In this document: positions 10,814-20,296 of the stretch, one piece after another
How positions within the stretch are numbered: the first letter of the stretch is position 1
Layout: the number at the start of each line of letters is the position of its first letter
Source: Photobacterium damselae
Lineage (GTDB): Bacteria; Pseudomonadota; Gammaproteobacteria; Enterobacterales; Vibrionaceae
DNA: 64,000 bases
Direction of reading: 5' to 3'
Assembly (NCBI RefSeq): GCF_003026815.1
Contig: NZ_PYOG01000004.1
Location: 124,001 to 188,000, forward strand
Notes under the pieces: model-generated
What the model saw: only the letters and a program-made list of their open reading frames with translations
What the model was told of the DNA's origin: nothing
Database searches by the model: none
Position numbers and translations under genes: made by a program

Positions 10814-11359
10814 ATGAAATATCTTATTTTACTACTGTCACTTTCACTGCTGATGCTCAATGTTCAAGGCTGTGGTGGTGGCGGAGGTGATGATGATGCA
10901 CCGCCATCGACACCATCAGCTCCTGCAACACCACCTGCAGATGATCCACCAGCAACCGATCCACCTACAGATGATGATAATGATCTTGATGGTTTAACCG
11001 ATGGTGAATTTGCCGATGATCCTAGTCCTTACAAGATGTCGGACATTAGCGTCGATAAAAATTACGACTTCACCACTAGTTATCAGATCAACACCGCAAT
11101 CGATCTTGGTGGAATTACCAGTCAACGCGCATTTATTGGCTTTTATGAAGAATGGAGTAATAAGTCAGGAGATTTAATCCCTAACCCAGCTAGCAAACTG
11201 CTGCTGCAGGCAGTTGATGATGGGATATTTAATCAACCTCTAACAATTGGTAAGCATCAAACTCAGTTACTGATGGTCGTGTTATTTATGGACCCAAGTT
11301 TAAAGCCAATTAAACATGTCTTTGAGCTTGCTCCAGATACGACGCTAAGCTACCCATAA
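10814..11359 (+). CDS. Small lipoprotein encoded with the LruC-domain protein
   Basis: 181 aa. Signal peptide with lipobox (LNVQGC, lipidated Cys near residue 20), then a Gly and Asp run, a Pro/Thr/Asp-rich linker to about residue 55, and an acidic DNDLDGLTDGEFADD segment like calcium-binding type 3 repeats. The last 110 residues form a compact domain that I do not recognise (YDFTTSYQINTAIDLGG, FIGFYEEW). A strong AGGAGG lies just upstream. The 12-nt spacing to the LruC gene and a shared terminator make co-expression very likely. I infer that the lipoprotein is membrane-anchored and may work with the secreted partner. Confidence 0.8.
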   Translation: MKYLILLLSLSLLMLNVQGCGGGGGDDDAPPSTPSAPATPPADDPPATDPPTDDDNDLDGLTDGEFADDPSPYKMSDISVDKNYDFTTSYQINTAIDLGGITSQRAFIGFYEEWSNKSGDLIPNPASKLLLQAVDDGIFNQPLTIGKHQTQLLMVVLFMDPSLKPIKHVFELAPDTTLSYP

Positions 11360-11385
11360 CAACATTTTTCTCTTTGGTTATAACG

Positions 11386-11421
11386 AAAAAACGCCAACTT
11401 GAAGCTCAAGTTGGCGTTTTT
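11386..11421. terminator. Bidirectional terminator between the lipoprotein gene and lpdA
   Basis: AAAAACGCCAACTTGA and its complement TCAAGTTGGCGTTTTT form a long stem with A-run and T-run on the two sides, so it can serve both convergent units. Confidence 0.92.
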
Positions 11422-11442
11422 ATTATTCAGTTTTTATCGTAA

Positions 11443-12873
11443 TTATTTACGCTTTACCGCTTTTGCGTTTGGTAGGTCAGTAACAGAACCTTCAAATACT
11501 TCAGCTGCCAAACCTACAGATTCATGTAGCGTTGGGTGAGCGTGAATAGTTAGTGCGATATCTTCTGCATCACAACCCATTTCGATTGCAAGACCGATTT
11601 CGCCCAGTAGTTCACCACCGTTAGTACCCACGATAGCACCACCGATAACGCGGTGAGTATCTTTGTCGAAGATCATCTTAGTCATACCATCTGAACAGTC
11701 AGATGCGATTGCACGACCAGAAGCAGCCCATGGGAATGTAGCGACTTCGTAGTTGATACCTTCTGCTTTCGCTTCTTTCTCAGTCTTACCAACCCAAGCC
11801 ACTTCTGGCTCAGTGTAAGCAATTGAAGGAATAACTTTAGGGTCAAAGTAGTGCTTCTTACCAGAGATAACTTCTGCCGCTACGTGACCTTCGTGCACAC
11901 CTTTGTGCGCCAGCATTGGTTGACCAACGATATCACCAATCGCATGGATGTGTGGTACGTTGGTACGCATCTGCTTATCAACATGGATAAAGCCGCGCTC
12001 ATCAACTTCAATACCCGCTTTTTCAGCATCCAGTAATTTACCGTTAGGTACACGACCGATAGCAACAAGAACCGCATCATAACGAACTGGTTCTGCAGGC
12101 GCTTTCTTGCCTTCCATTGATACATAGATACCATCTTCACGCGCTTCAACAGCGGTTACTTTAGTTTCTAGCATCAAGTTGAATTTCTTCTCAATACGTT
12201 TAGTAAAGATCTTAACGATATCTTTATCAGCAGCAGGAATCACTTGATCGAACATCTCAACAACGTCGATCTGAGAACCTAGTGCGTGGTATACCGTACC
12301 CATTTCAAGGCCGATGATACCGCCACCCATAACCAACAACTTCTCAGGAACTTCTTTTAGTTCAAGCGCGTCTGTTGAATCCCAAATACGTGGGTCTTCA
12401 TGTGGAATGAATGGTAGTTTAATTGGACGAGAGCCAGCAGCAACGATTGCGTTATCAAAGTTAACAGTCGTTTGTTCGCCGTCAGCACCTTCAACTAGGA
12501 TCGAGTTAGGACCTGTGAATTTACCGTAGCCATTTACTACTGTCACTTTACGCATCTTAGCCATACCGCCAAGACCGCCTGTAAGTTGAGTGATAACTTT
12601 ATCTTTCCACAGACGGATCTTAGTGATATCGGTTTGTGGTTCACCAAAGACCACACCGTGAGCAGCCATCGCTTTTGCTTCTTCAATCACTTTAGCTACG
12701 TGAAGAAGCGCTTTAGATGGAATACAACCCACGTTTAGACATACACCACCTAGTGTGCTGTATTTTTCAATAAGAACAGTGTCTAGACCTAAGTCAGCGC
12801 AACGGAACGCCGCAGAGTAACCAGCAGGGCCTGAACCCAACACCACTACCTGGGCTTTAATTTCTTTACTCAT
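11443..12873 (-). CDS. lpdA: Dihydrolipoyl dehydrogenase (E3)
   Basis: 476 aa flavoprotein that reoxidises dihydrolipoyl groups of pyruvate dehydrogenase, 2-oxoglutarate dehydrogenase and the glycine cleavage system, producing NADH. FAD-binding GSGPAGYSAA is near residues 13-22; the redox disulfide GGVCLNVGCIPSK places Cys45 and Cys50 exactly as in the family; NAD-binding GGGIIGLEMG is near residue 180; the C-terminal catalytic His is in HAHPTLHE. ATG 12873 is preferred over ATG 12876 because AAGAGG is then better spaced. It lies 177 nt after aceF with a hairpin between, so it may have its own promoter as well as readthrough. Confidence 0.97.
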   Translation of the reverse strand: MSKEIKAQVVVLGSGPAGYSAAFRCADLGLDTVLIEKYSTLGGVCLNVGCIPSKALLHVAKVIEEAKAMAAHGVVFGEPQTDITKIRLWKDKVITQLTGGLGGMAKMRKVTVVNGYGKFTGPNSILVEGADGEQTTVNFDNAIVAAGSRPIKLPFIPHEDPRIWDSTDALELKEVPEKLLVMGGGIIGLEMGTVYHALGSQIDVVEMFDQVIPAADKDIVKIFTKRIEKKFNLMLETKVTAVEAREDGIYVSMEGKKAPAEPVRYDAVLVAIGRVPNGKLLDAEKAGIEVDERGFIHVDKQMRTNVPHIHAIGDIVGQPMLAHKGVHEGHVAAEVISGKKHYFDPKVIPSIAYTEPEVAWVGKTEKEAKAEGINYEVATFPWAASGRAIASDCSDGMTKMIFDKDTHRVIGGAIVGTNGGELLGEIGLAIEMGCDAEDIALTIHAHPTLHESVGLAAEVFEGSVTDLPNAKAVKRK

Positions 12874-13006
12874 CATGACCTCTTGTAAGTCTTTTATCCC
12901 TAACAGGCTAACGTGTTGCTTTCTCTCTTTGATTCAACAACTATGTTACATTTTCACTAACAAACTGAAAAGTTAAATGCCTTAGCCTGTGAGCTACACA
13001 ACAATT

Positions 13007-13033
13007 CCATGCCTAGTAAGCAACTAGGCATGG
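13007..13033 (-). repeat. Hairpin between aceF and lpdA
   Basis: CCATGCCTAG and CTAGGCATGG form a perfect 10-bp stem with a 7-nt loop, 17 nt after the aceF stop. There is no T-run, so it is probably not a strong terminator. It may slow readthrough into lpdA or protect aceEF mRNA ends. Confidence 0.5.
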
Positions 13034-13050
13034 CGTTGCGGATATAAACC

Positions 13051-14928
13051 TTATAGTACTAAACGACGGATATCAGATAGACAGCCGTTTAGGTAAGTGA
13101 TGAAACGTGCACCTTCTGCACCATCAATCACACGGTGGTCGTATGATAGAGAAAGTGGCAGCTGTAGGCGAGCTTCAAACTCTTTACCGTTCCATACTGG
13201 CTTCATTTCAGACTTAGATACACCAAGGATACCTACTTCTGGTGCATTCACGATTGGAGTGAACGCAGTACCACCGATGCCACCAAGGCTTGAGATGGTG
13301 AAACAGCCACCCTGCATATCTGCAGCAGTTAGCTTACCAGCACGTGCTTTCTTCGATACTTCAGCAAGTTCTGCTGATAGCTCGTAGATACCTTTCTTGT
13401 TTACGTCTTTAAATACAGGAACCACAAGACCGTTTGGTGTATCTACTGCAATACCGATGTTTACGTACTTCTTCAGAATTAGGCTTTCACCGTCTTCTGA
13501 TAGAGAAGAGTTAAATGCAGGGAAAGCTTCTAGTGCTTTTGCCGCTGCTTTCATGATGAACACAAGTGGTGTGATCTTCATGCCAGTATCTTTCTTCGCT
13601 TCGATCGCATTCTGTTCTTTACGGAACGCTTCAAGTGCGGTGATATCTGCGTTATCCCACTGAGTAACATGCGGGATCATTACCCAGTTACGGTGTAGGT
13701 TAGCACCAGAGATCTTCTTAATGCGAGATAGTGGCTGAACTTCAGTTTCACCAAACTTGCTAAAGTCAACTTTTGGCCAAGGTAGTAGACCCAGAGCGCT
13801 GCCGTCACCTTTACCAGATGCCGCACCAGACTCAAGACGCTTAAGTGCATCTTTAACAAAGTTCTGTACGTCTTCTTTTAGGATACGGTTCTTACGGCCA
13901 GTACCTTTTACTTTCGCAAGGTTTACACCAAATTCACGCGCAAGACGACGAACTACAGGTGATGCGTGTGAATATTCGTTGTTCTCAACAAACTCACTGC
14001 TTGCCGCTGGAGCTTCTGCTTTTGTTGCCGCAGGAGCTGGTGCAGCCGCTGGTGCTGGAACCGCAGCTTGTGCAACCGGTGCTGCTACTGGAGCAGAGCC
14101 TGCTACTTCAAAGATCATGATTAGAGAGCCAGTTGATACTTTATCGCCTGTTGCAATCTTGATCTCTTTTACTGTACCTACAAATGGAGCTGGTACTTCC
14201 ATTGATGCTTTGTCGCCTTCAACAGTAATTAGAGACTGCTCTTCTTCTACTGTATCGCCAACTGCAACCATGATTTCAGTAACTTCTACTTCGTCGCCAC
14301 CGATATCTGGAACGTTCACTTCTTTTGCTGCTGATGCCGTTGCAACAGGAGTCGCAGCTTGTGCAACAGGAGCTGCCGCAGGTGCAGAGCCAGCAACTTC
14401 AAAAATCATAATTAGCGAGCCAGTTGATACTTTATCGCCAGTTGCTACTTTGATCTCTTTAAGTGTACCTGCAAATGGTGCCGGTACTTCCATTGATGCT
14501 TTATCGCCTTCAACAGTAAGTAGAGATTGCTCTTCTTCGATGCTATCACCGATAGATACCATGATTTCAGTAACTTCTACTTCATCACCACCGATATCTG
14601 GAACATGAACTTCTTTCAGCTCAGCCGCTGCTGCTGGAGCTGAAGCTGCTACTGGAGCTGCTTCTGCCGCAGGAGCTGGTGCTGCAGTTGCAGCACCCTC
14701 GGCTTCGAAGATCATGATTAGAGAACCAGTAGAAACCTTGTCGCCTTCAGCGATTTTGATTTCTTTAACGATACCCGCCTGAGAAGCTGGTACTTCCATA
14801 GAAGCTTTATCGCCTTCTACAGTAATTAGAGATTGCTCTTCTTCAACCTTGTCACCAACGCTAACAAGGATCTCAGTTACTTCAACCTCATCGGCACCAA
14901 TATCAGGAACATTAATCTCGATTGCCAT
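13051..14928 (-). CDS. aceF: Pyruvate dehydrogenase E2, dihydrolipoyl acetyltransferase
   Basis: 625 aa core of the pyruvate dehydrogenase complex, transferring acetyl groups to CoA. There are three tandem lipoyl domains, each with GDKAS around the lipoyl lysine (Lys41 in the first), separated by Ala/Pro-rich mobile linkers. A peripheral subunit-binding domain ([21 protein letters not shown]) follows near residue 325, then the acetyltransferase domain ending with the catalytic [10 protein letters not shown]. The three-lipoyl layout and length match E. coli AceF (630 aa). aceE lies 12 nt upstream. The lipoyl repeats are also close repeats at the DNA level. Confidence 0.97.
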   Translation of the reverse strand: MAIEINVPDIGADEVEVTEILVSVGDKVEEEQSLITVEGDKASMEVPASQAGIVKEIKIAEGDKVSTGSLIMIFEAEGAATAAPAPAAEAAPVAASAPAAAAELKEVHVPDIGGDEVEVTEIMVSIGDSIEEEQSLLTVEGDKASMEVPAPFAGTLKEIKVATGDKVSTGSLIMIFEVAGSAPAAAPVAQAATPVATASAAKEVNVPDIGGDEVEVTEIMVAVGDTVEEEQSLITVEGDKASMEVPAPFVGTVKEIKIATGDKVSTGSLIMIFEVAGSAPVAAPVAQAAVPAPAAAPAPAATKAEAPAASSEFVENNEYSHASPVVRRLAREFGVNLAKVKGTGRKNRILKEDVQNFVKDALKRLESGAASGKGDGSALGLLPWPKVDFSKFGETEVQPLSRIKKISGANLHRNWVMIPHVTQWDNADITALEAFRKEQNAIEAKKDTGMKITPLVFIMKAAAKALEAFPAFNSSLSEDGESLILKKYVNIGIAVDTPNGLVVPVFKDVNKKGIYELSAELAEVSKKARAGKLTAADMQGGCFTISSLGGIGGTAFTPIVNAPEVGILGVSKSEMKPVWNGKEFEARLQLPLSLSYDHRVIDGAEGARFITYLNGCLSDIRRLVL

Positions 14929-14940
14929 TTTTATTGCCTC

Positions 14941-17601
14941 TTACGCGTATAGCGGGTTCATCTTTTCAGTGTCGATATCGAATTTCTTAATAGCATCAGC
15001 TACTACAGATTTCTCAATATCACCACGCTTAGCTAATTCATTTAGTGCAGCTACTACAACATAGCTTGCATTGACTTCGAAGTGACGACGTAGGTTCTCA
15101 CGGCTGTCTGAACGACCGAAGCCATCAGTACCAAGAACTTTGTAAGATTCGCTTGGCATAAATGCGCGAACCTGTTCTGCGTAGTTCTTCATGTAGTCAG
15201 TTGCAGCGATTGCAGGTTCAGTACCCATCACTTGAGTAATGTAAGGAACTTGCTGCTCAGCTTCTGGGTGAAGCATGTTGAAACGCTCAACATTTTGACC
15301 ATCACGAGTCAGTTCGTTGAATGATGTTACAGAGTAAACATCAGACGCTACGCCATATTCTTCACTTAGAATTTGCGCTGCTTTACGTACTTCATTCATG
15401 ATAGTACCAGAGCTCATTAGCTGAACTTTGTTGTTACCAGCGTAAGATTCTAGCTTGTAGATACCCTTACGAATGCCTTCTTCAGCGCCTTCTGGCATTG
15501 CTGGCATTGCGTAGTTTTCGTTCATCGTAGTTAGGTAGTAGAACACGTTCTCTTGTTCACCGTACATACGACGAATACCGTCTTGCATGATAACCGCTAG
15601 TTCGTAAGCAAACGTTGGGTCGTAAGAGATACAGTTAGGAACTGTGTTTGCAAGAACATGGCTGTGACCATCTTCGTGCTGTAGACCTTCACCGTTAAGC
15701 GTTGTACGACCTGCTGTAGCACCAAGTAGGAAACCACGAGCTTGTTGGTCACCCGCCATCCACGCCATGTCGCCAACACGTTGGAAGCCGAACATTGAGT
15801 AGTAGATGTAGAATGGGATCATTGGAAGATCGTTAGTGCTGTATGATGTTGCTGCTGCAACCCATGAAGACATAGCACCAAGTTCGTTGATACCTTCCTG
15901 AAGAACCTGACCTGAAGTTGCTTCTTTATAGTAAGACACAACACCACGGTCTTCTGGAGTGTATTCCTGACCATGTGGATTGTAGATACCTACTTGGCGG
16001 AATAGACCTTCCATACCGAAAGTACGCGCTTCATCAGCAATGATTGGTACGATGTTCTTACCAATACCCTTATCTTTAAGAAGGATATTAAGGATACGAA
16101 CAAACGCCATTGTTGTTGAGATATCACGCTTTTGCTCATCCAATAGCGGCTTAAACTCATCAAGAGCTGGAATTGCTAGCTCGTTAGTGAAGTTACGTAG
16201 ACGCTTAGGAGTGTAGCCGTGCAGTGCATCACGACGAGCGTGTAGGTAGTTGTATTCAGCAGAACCTTCTTCCAGTTTTAGATATGGAAGAGTCTTCATA
16301 TCTTCATCAGAAACAAGATCTTGTAGACCTAGACGATCACGTAGGTGTTGAACATGAGTCATGTCCATTTTCTTAACACCGTGCGCAATGTTCTTACCTT
16401 CTGCTGCATCACCCATGCCGTAACCTTTGATGGTCTTAGCTAGGATTACAGTTGGCTTACCTTGAGTTTCTTTTGCGTTATTAAATGCAGCAAATAGCTT
16501 AGATGAGTCATGACCACCTCGCTTAAGAGCGAAGATTTCGTCATCAGTCATATCAGCAACCAGCGCTGCAGTCTCAGGGTATTTACCAAAGAAGTGTTCA
16601 CGAACGTAAGCACCGTCTTTAGACTTAAATGTTTGGTAGTCGCCGTCGATAGTTTCATTCATAAGCTGAAGTAGCTTACCTGAAGTATCTTTTGCTAGTA
16701 GAGAATCCCAGTTGTTACCCCAGATAACTTTAACTACGTTCCAACCAGCACCTTTGAATAGACCTTCAAGCTCTTGAATGATCTTACCGTTACCCATTAC
16801 AGGGCCATCTAGACGCTGTAGGTTACAGTTGATTAGGAAACATAGGTTATCCAGTTTTTCACGAGCAGCGAATGAGATCGCACCGCGTGATTCTGGTTCA
16901 TCCATCTCACCATCACCAAGGAAAGCATAAACACGCTGATTTGAAGTATCTTTTAGACCACGGCCTGCTAGGTACTTCAAGAAACGAGCTTGGTAAATAG
17001 CAGAGATTGGACCTAGGCCCATAGATACCGTTGGGAACTGCCAGAACTCAGGCATTAGTTTAGGGTGTGGGTACGATGGGATACCTTTACCATCAACTTC
17101 TTGACGGAAGTTATCAAGTTGCTCTTCACTTAAACGACCTTCAACGAAAGCACGAGAGTAGATCCCTGGAGAGATATGGCCTTGATAGTAAACTAGGTCA
17201 CCACCGTCTACGTCGTTCGCAGCACGGAAGAAATGGTTAAAACATACTTCGTAGAAAGCAGATGCAGACTGGTAAGAAGCCATGTGGCCACCAAGGTCTA
17301 AATCTTTCTTCGAAGCACGCAATACGATCATGATTGCGTTCCAACGGATGATAGAACGGATGCGACGCTCAAGTGTCGTGTCACCTGGGTACGCCGGCTC
17401 TTTATCTGCAGGAATGGTGTTGATGTAGTTAGTAGTGATGCCAGTTGGCATATCTACACCGTCTAGGCGAGCTTTGTCTAGTACTTGCTCTAATAGGTAT
17501 TGTGCGCGCTCTAAACCTTCTTCACGAACGACTGACTCTAGGGCTGCTAGCCACTCTTGAGTCTCAAGTGCGTCCACGTCATGCTTCATGACTTCAGACA
17601 T
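14941..17601 (-). CDS. aceE: Pyruvate dehydrogenase E1, homodimeric type
   Basis: 886 aa thiamine-diphosphate enzyme that decarboxylates pyruvate and acetylates the lipoyl groups of E2; the length equals that of the E. coli enzyme. The N-terminus MSEVMKHDVDALETQEW and the segment FLGDGEMDEPESRGAISFA (ThDP/Mg2+ binding, GDGEMDE) near residue 230 are diagnostic, as are the C-terminal SVTSFNELTRDGQNVERFN and GTDGFGRSDSRENLRRHFEV. It is the first structural gene of the pdh operon, 80 nt after pdhR, and probably expressed from the PdhR-controlled promoter upstream of pdhR. Confidence 0.98.
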   Translation of the reverse strand: MSEVMKHDVDALETQEWLAALESVVREEGLERAQYLLEQVLDKARLDGVDMPTGITTNYINTIPADKEPAYPGDTTLERRIRSIIRWNAIMIVLRASKKDLDLGGHMASYQSASAFYEVCFNHFFRAANDVDGGDLVYYQGHISPGIYSRAFVEGRLSEEQLDNFRQEVDGKGIPSYPHPKLMPEFWQFPTVSMGLGPISAIYQARFLKYLAGRGLKDTSNQRVYAFLGDGEMDEPESRGAISFAAREKLDNLCFLINCNLQRLDGPVMGNGKIIQELEGLFKGAGWNVVKVIWGNNWDSLLAKDTSGKLLQLMNETIDGDYQTFKSKDGAYVREHFFGKYPETAALVADMTDDEIFALKRGGHDSSKLFAAFNNAKETQGKPTVILAKTIKGYGMGDAAEGKNIAHGVKKMDMTHVQHLRDRLGLQDLVSDEDMKTLPYLKLEEGSAEYNYLHARRDALHGYTPKRLRNFTNELAIPALDEFKPLLDEQKRDISTTMAFVRILNILLKDKGIGKNIVPIIADEARTFGMEGLFRQVGIYNPHGQEYTPEDRGVVSYYKEATSGQVLQEGINELGAMSSWVAAATSYSTNDLPMIPFYIYYSMFGFQRVGDMAWMAGDQQARGFLLGATAGRTTLNGEGLQHEDGHSHVLANTVPNCISYDPTFAYELAVIMQDGIRRMYGEQENVFYYLTTMNENYAMPAMPEGAEEGIRKGIYKLESYAGNNKVQLMSSGTIMNEVRKAAQILSEEYGVASDVYSVTSFNELTRDGQNVERFNMLHPEAEQQVPYITQVMGTEPAIAATDYMKNYAEQVRAFMPSESYKVLGTDGFGRSDSRENLRRHFEVNASYVVVAALNELAKRGDIEKSVVADAIKKFDIDTEKMNPLYA

Positions 17602-17681
17602 GCGATCTATCCTTTCGTTGATAATCTACAAAACTAACAATGGTCGCGGCCGTCTAATTACTTCGGGCTGACTTGAAGTAA

Positions 17682-18455
17682 TTAATCCAGCCTCTCCTTG
17701 CGTTGTTGGATTCGACGAAGAGAGCGTTCACGTCTGCTTTCCTGTCGAGTTAGCTCCAACAAGGTTTCCTCGATGTAAGCTAAATGTGCATGAGATGCTT
17801 CCCTTGCTTGCTCTGGCAAACCAGAAACGATCGCATGCACAATGTTAGCTCGATGATTTCGCACCTTTTCGACAATCTTTGGATCTCGATTAAGGCGCTC
17901 AAAGTTTTGTAATACGTTTTGCTCTAGCAATGGGGCAAGGCTACGAATGATGTGCAGTAACACCACATTGTGGGCTGACTCGGTGACCGTTATCAGGTAC
18001 TGCATCACTGCGCTCGCTTCGGCAGGTAAATCGCCTTGCTGCTGAGCTTCCTGTATCCGCTGATGGCAGTGGCGAATACGGTTAAAATCTTCTTCATTAC
18101 CACGAAGAGCGGCATAGTAAGCGGCAAGCCCTTCTAGTGCATGGCGTGACTCAAGTAAATCCAGTTGAGCCTCTGGGTGTGATGCCAATAAATCTAATAA
18201 TGGCTCAGAGAAGCTCTGCCATAACTTCTCACTCACAAAAGTGCCGCCACCTTGACGACGAGTCAGTAAATGTTTTGCTTCCAGTCGCTGAATCGCTTCG
18301 CGTACTGATGGTCGGGAAACTTCGAATTGCTTAGCCAACTCACGCTCTGGCGGCAACTGTTGACCCGGCGATAAGATACCGTCGAGAATCAGTTGCTCTA
18401 TCTCCTGCTCTATCGCATCAGACAGCTTAGGTTGGCGAATTCGTTTATAAGTCAT
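17682..18455 (-). CDS. pdhR: Pyruvate dehydrogenase operon repressor
   Basis: 257 aa GntR-family regulator of the FadR subfamily. The N-terminal winged helix ([29 protein letters not shown]) is at about residues 36-66, followed by an all-helical FCD ligand domain with HAN and HAHL metal-site histidines. In E. coli PdhR represses pdhR-aceEF-lpd and lifts when pyruvate binds. It heads the same operon here, and two matches to its operator lie in the upstream gap. Confidence 0.96.
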   Translation of the reverse strand: MTYKRIRQPKLSDAIEQEIEQLILDGILSPGQQLPPERELAKQFEVSRPSVREAIQRLEAKHLLTRRQGGGTFVSEKLWQSFSEPLLDLLASHPEAQLDLLESRHALEGLAAYYAALRGNEEDFNRIRHCHQRIQEAQQQGDLPAEASAVMQYLITVTESAHNVVLLHIIRSLAPLLEQNVLQNFERLNRDPKIVEKVRNHRANIVHAIVSGLPEQAREASHAHLAYIEETLLELTRQESRRERSLRRIQQRKERLD

Positions 18456-18531
18456 CGTTGGTTATTATTCGTTATTATCACTTATTTAAGTTCCCGCAAA
18501 TGGTCATAAGACGCTTTTGCAAATGCGGATA

Positions 18532-18546
18532 ATTGGTATTACCAAT
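18532..18546. promoter_or_regulatory. PdhR operator 1
   Basis: ATTGGTATTACCAAT is a perfect inverted repeat around one central base and matches the E. coli PdhR box (ATTGGTATGACCAAT) at all but one position. It lies 76 nt before the pdhR start. On the minus strand a TATAAT about 30 nt further upstream could be the -10, which would put the box just after the transcription start. Confidence 0.85.
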
Positions 18547-18720
18547 TTACTGACTAAGGCAAATTCTACAGAAATAATTATAGAAGTCCACACGCAACTT
18601 GATTGAAATCATAGAATGAATACTGATTTAACAATTATTTCAACTCGTGAAAACTTATTTCAACAATTACTATTTATTTTTTGAAACATTGAAAAGCAAC
18701 GAAATGCTCAAAAAAGCTTC

Positions 18721-18735
18721 ATTGGTATAACCAAT
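18721..18735. promoter_or_regulatory. PdhR operator 2
   Basis: ATTGGTATAACCAAT is a second near-consensus PdhR box, 189 bp from the first and 80 nt downstream of the ampD stop. The rest of the 18456-18814 gap is AT-rich with no gene seen. The two sites could support looping or control a second, upstream promoter. Confidence 0.8.
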
Positions 18736-18814
18736 TCGTTGTAGTAAATTTATGCAAAACTTGCCCAACTTTTTGCTTATTAAGACATTTCATTGTGAGT
18801 TCGCGATGAGATTT

Positions 18815-19393
18815 TTATGACAATTCGTTGTCTTGATCGCTTACCAGCAGCGCTGACTTATATTTCACCCAATCAAATACCAAACCAGGGTCGGTTTTAC
18901 GGCCAGGCGCTATAAACTCATGCCCGGTGATGGTGGATGTATCAATCGCTGGATAGGTTTGCATTATTACCCGAGTCAGCTCAATCAAAGAGTCGTATTG
19001 AGCTTGGGTAAATGGGAGGGTATCCGTTCCTTCCAATTCAATCCCAATTGAGAAATCATTGCACTTATCTCGCCCAGCAAACTGAGAAACGCCAGCATGC
19101 CAAGCGCGGCCATTAAACGGCACAAACTGAATGATACTGCCATCACGGCGAATGAAACAGTGAGCTGAAACACGTAACTTATAAATCGTAGCGAAATAAG
19201 GATGTGCTTCAGGATCCAGTTGTCCGGTAAAGAGTTGTTCAACATAAGGACCACCAAATTCACCCGGCGGTAAACTGATGTTGTGAACTACCAGCAAGGA
19301 GATATCGGTGCCATCGGGGCGCGTGTCATAAAATGGCGAAGGCAAATGTTGTGCCTCGTTGAGCCAATGGGTTGAGTTGATTGAAAGCGACAT
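18815..19393 (-). CDS. ampD: 1,6-anhydro-N-acetylmuramyl-L-alanine amidase
   Basis: 192 aa cytoplasmic zinc amidase that splits 1,6-anhydroMurNAc-peptides during peptidoglycan recycling; in many bacteria its loss raises AmpC induction. It belongs to the Amidase_2 fold. Visible zinc-site motifs are LLVVHNISLPPGEFGG (His37) and the C-terminal TGHEFIAPGRKTDPG, whose His and Asp complete the site. No signal peptide is seen, as expected. ampE, its usual partner in enterics, is not downstream. nadC, usually its divergent neighbour, is absent here and found near 51.5 kb. Confidence 0.96.
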   Translation of the reverse strand: MSLSINSTHWLNEAQHLPSPFYDTRPDGTDISLLVVHNISLPPGEFGGPYVEQLFTGQLDPEAHPYFATIYKLRVSAHCFIRRDGSIIQFVPFNGRAWHAGVSQFAGRDKCNDFSIGIELEGTDTLPFTQAQYDSLIELTRVIMQTYPAIDTSTITGHEFIAPGRKTDPGLVFDWVKYKSALLVSDQDNELS

Positions 19394-19434
19394 GGGGATC
19401 TCGTTTAGTTTAGGTTTCGGTAATGAAATTATCT

Positions 19435-19570
19435 GTCATTCCCTACCGCGAGTGCAAACGAGTGAGATAGGGAATCTCTTATTTCTATGCCCCTCTAAGT
19501 TATTATCAATTTTGTTTTACTACACGCTGAATGAGATTCCGGATATTTCGTTCCTCAATTTCGGAATGAC
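19435..19570. mobile_element. MITE-like inverted-repeat element, copy A
   Basis: 136 bp with perfect 8-bp terminal inverted repeats GTCATTCC and GGAATGAC. The first 51 bp are identical to copy B at 26611-26708; similarity then continues with small changes, and copy A has about 38 extra bases before its right end. Near the left end ATTCCCTA and TAGGGAAT can form a hairpin. ATCT flanks both ends, a possible 4-bp target duplication. No protein is encoded. It sits in the ampD-pilA gap where nadC normally lies. Confidence 0.65.
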
Positions 19571-19780
19571 ATCTTATTAGCCTTGAACCATTTCCAAATT
19601 TCTCCTGCAACATCTGCAACTTAAAGCAAATTTTCATCGAGTGCGCCGAGCAACCTATTGTTTGCCATTTGCCCGCTGACAAACTCCATTATCCTAATAT
19701 GCACCAAGTATAGATGGGTCATCACAGATACTGACTCACCCCATTTTTATTGCGCTATTTTTTTAAAGGATAAAAGAGAG

Positions 19781-20296
19781 ATGAAAGGACAAAAGGGTTT
19801 TACTTTAATTGAATTGATGATTGTAGTAGCGATCATTGGTATTTTAGCGGCATTTGCAATCCCTGCTTACCAAAATTATACCGCGAGAACTCACGCAAGT
19901 GAGATGCTAAATGCAAGTAGCGCCTTTAAAACATCTGTTGGCGTTTGCTTACTAAATGGTAATTGGTCTACATCAGGATCATCCACAACAATCGACTGCG
20001 GAGAAAGTAAAAATGGAGTCCCAAAACAGCAAGAATTTACAAAAAATTCTGGAGATTCGTTTACTATAACTTCAGACGTAATAGCTGAGCTAGATAATGA
20101 CCCTAATAATCCAGGTAAAAAAATAGCAAAATACAAGTCTGGATATATTACAGCTCAAGTTAAGGGAGCTAAAGGAAGCTTACCAACTGATGCCAAAGTT
20201 TTATTAAAGCCAACAATTACAAGCAGTGGGGTGACATGGGGTGTAACTTGTTCAACAGATGTTGGATCATCAACTGACTTCTGCCCTGTAAATTAA
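19781..20296 (+). CDS. pilA: Type IV pilin major subunit
   Basis: 171 aa type IVa prepilin. ATG 19781 gives the short leader MKGQKG followed by [20 protein letters not shown]; PilD should cut after Gly6, leaving N-methyl-Phe at position 1 and the conserved Glu5. Upstream in-frame codons do not fit a pilin leader. The globular part has four Cys, including the C-terminal pair in [18 protein letters not shown], the disulfide-bonded D-region. AAAGGA and GAGAG lie upstream. The stop TAA directly abuts the pilB ATG. The variable globular part is less conserved and looks more AT-rich than pilB and pilC. Confidence 0.95.
   Translation: MKGQKGFTLIELMIVVAIIGILAAFAIPAYQNYTARTHASEMLNASSAFKTSVGVCLLNGNWSTSGSSTTIDCGESKNGVPKQQEFTKNSGDSFTITSDVIAELDNDPNNPGKKIAKYKSGYITAQVKGAKGSLPTDAKVLLKPTITSSGVTWGVTCSTDVGSSTDFCPVN

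Noticed and set aside
13757-14608. Long open frame (283 codons) on the plus strand opposite aceF
   Set aside because: It follows the repeats of the lipoyl domains and Ala/Pro linkers in reverse and is a by-product of aceF codon use; no ribosome binding site or recognisable domain.
19658-19780. 41-residue N-terminal extension of the pilin frame
   Set aside because: It would put the prepilin cleavage site far from the N-terminus; ATG 19781 gives the standard short leader.
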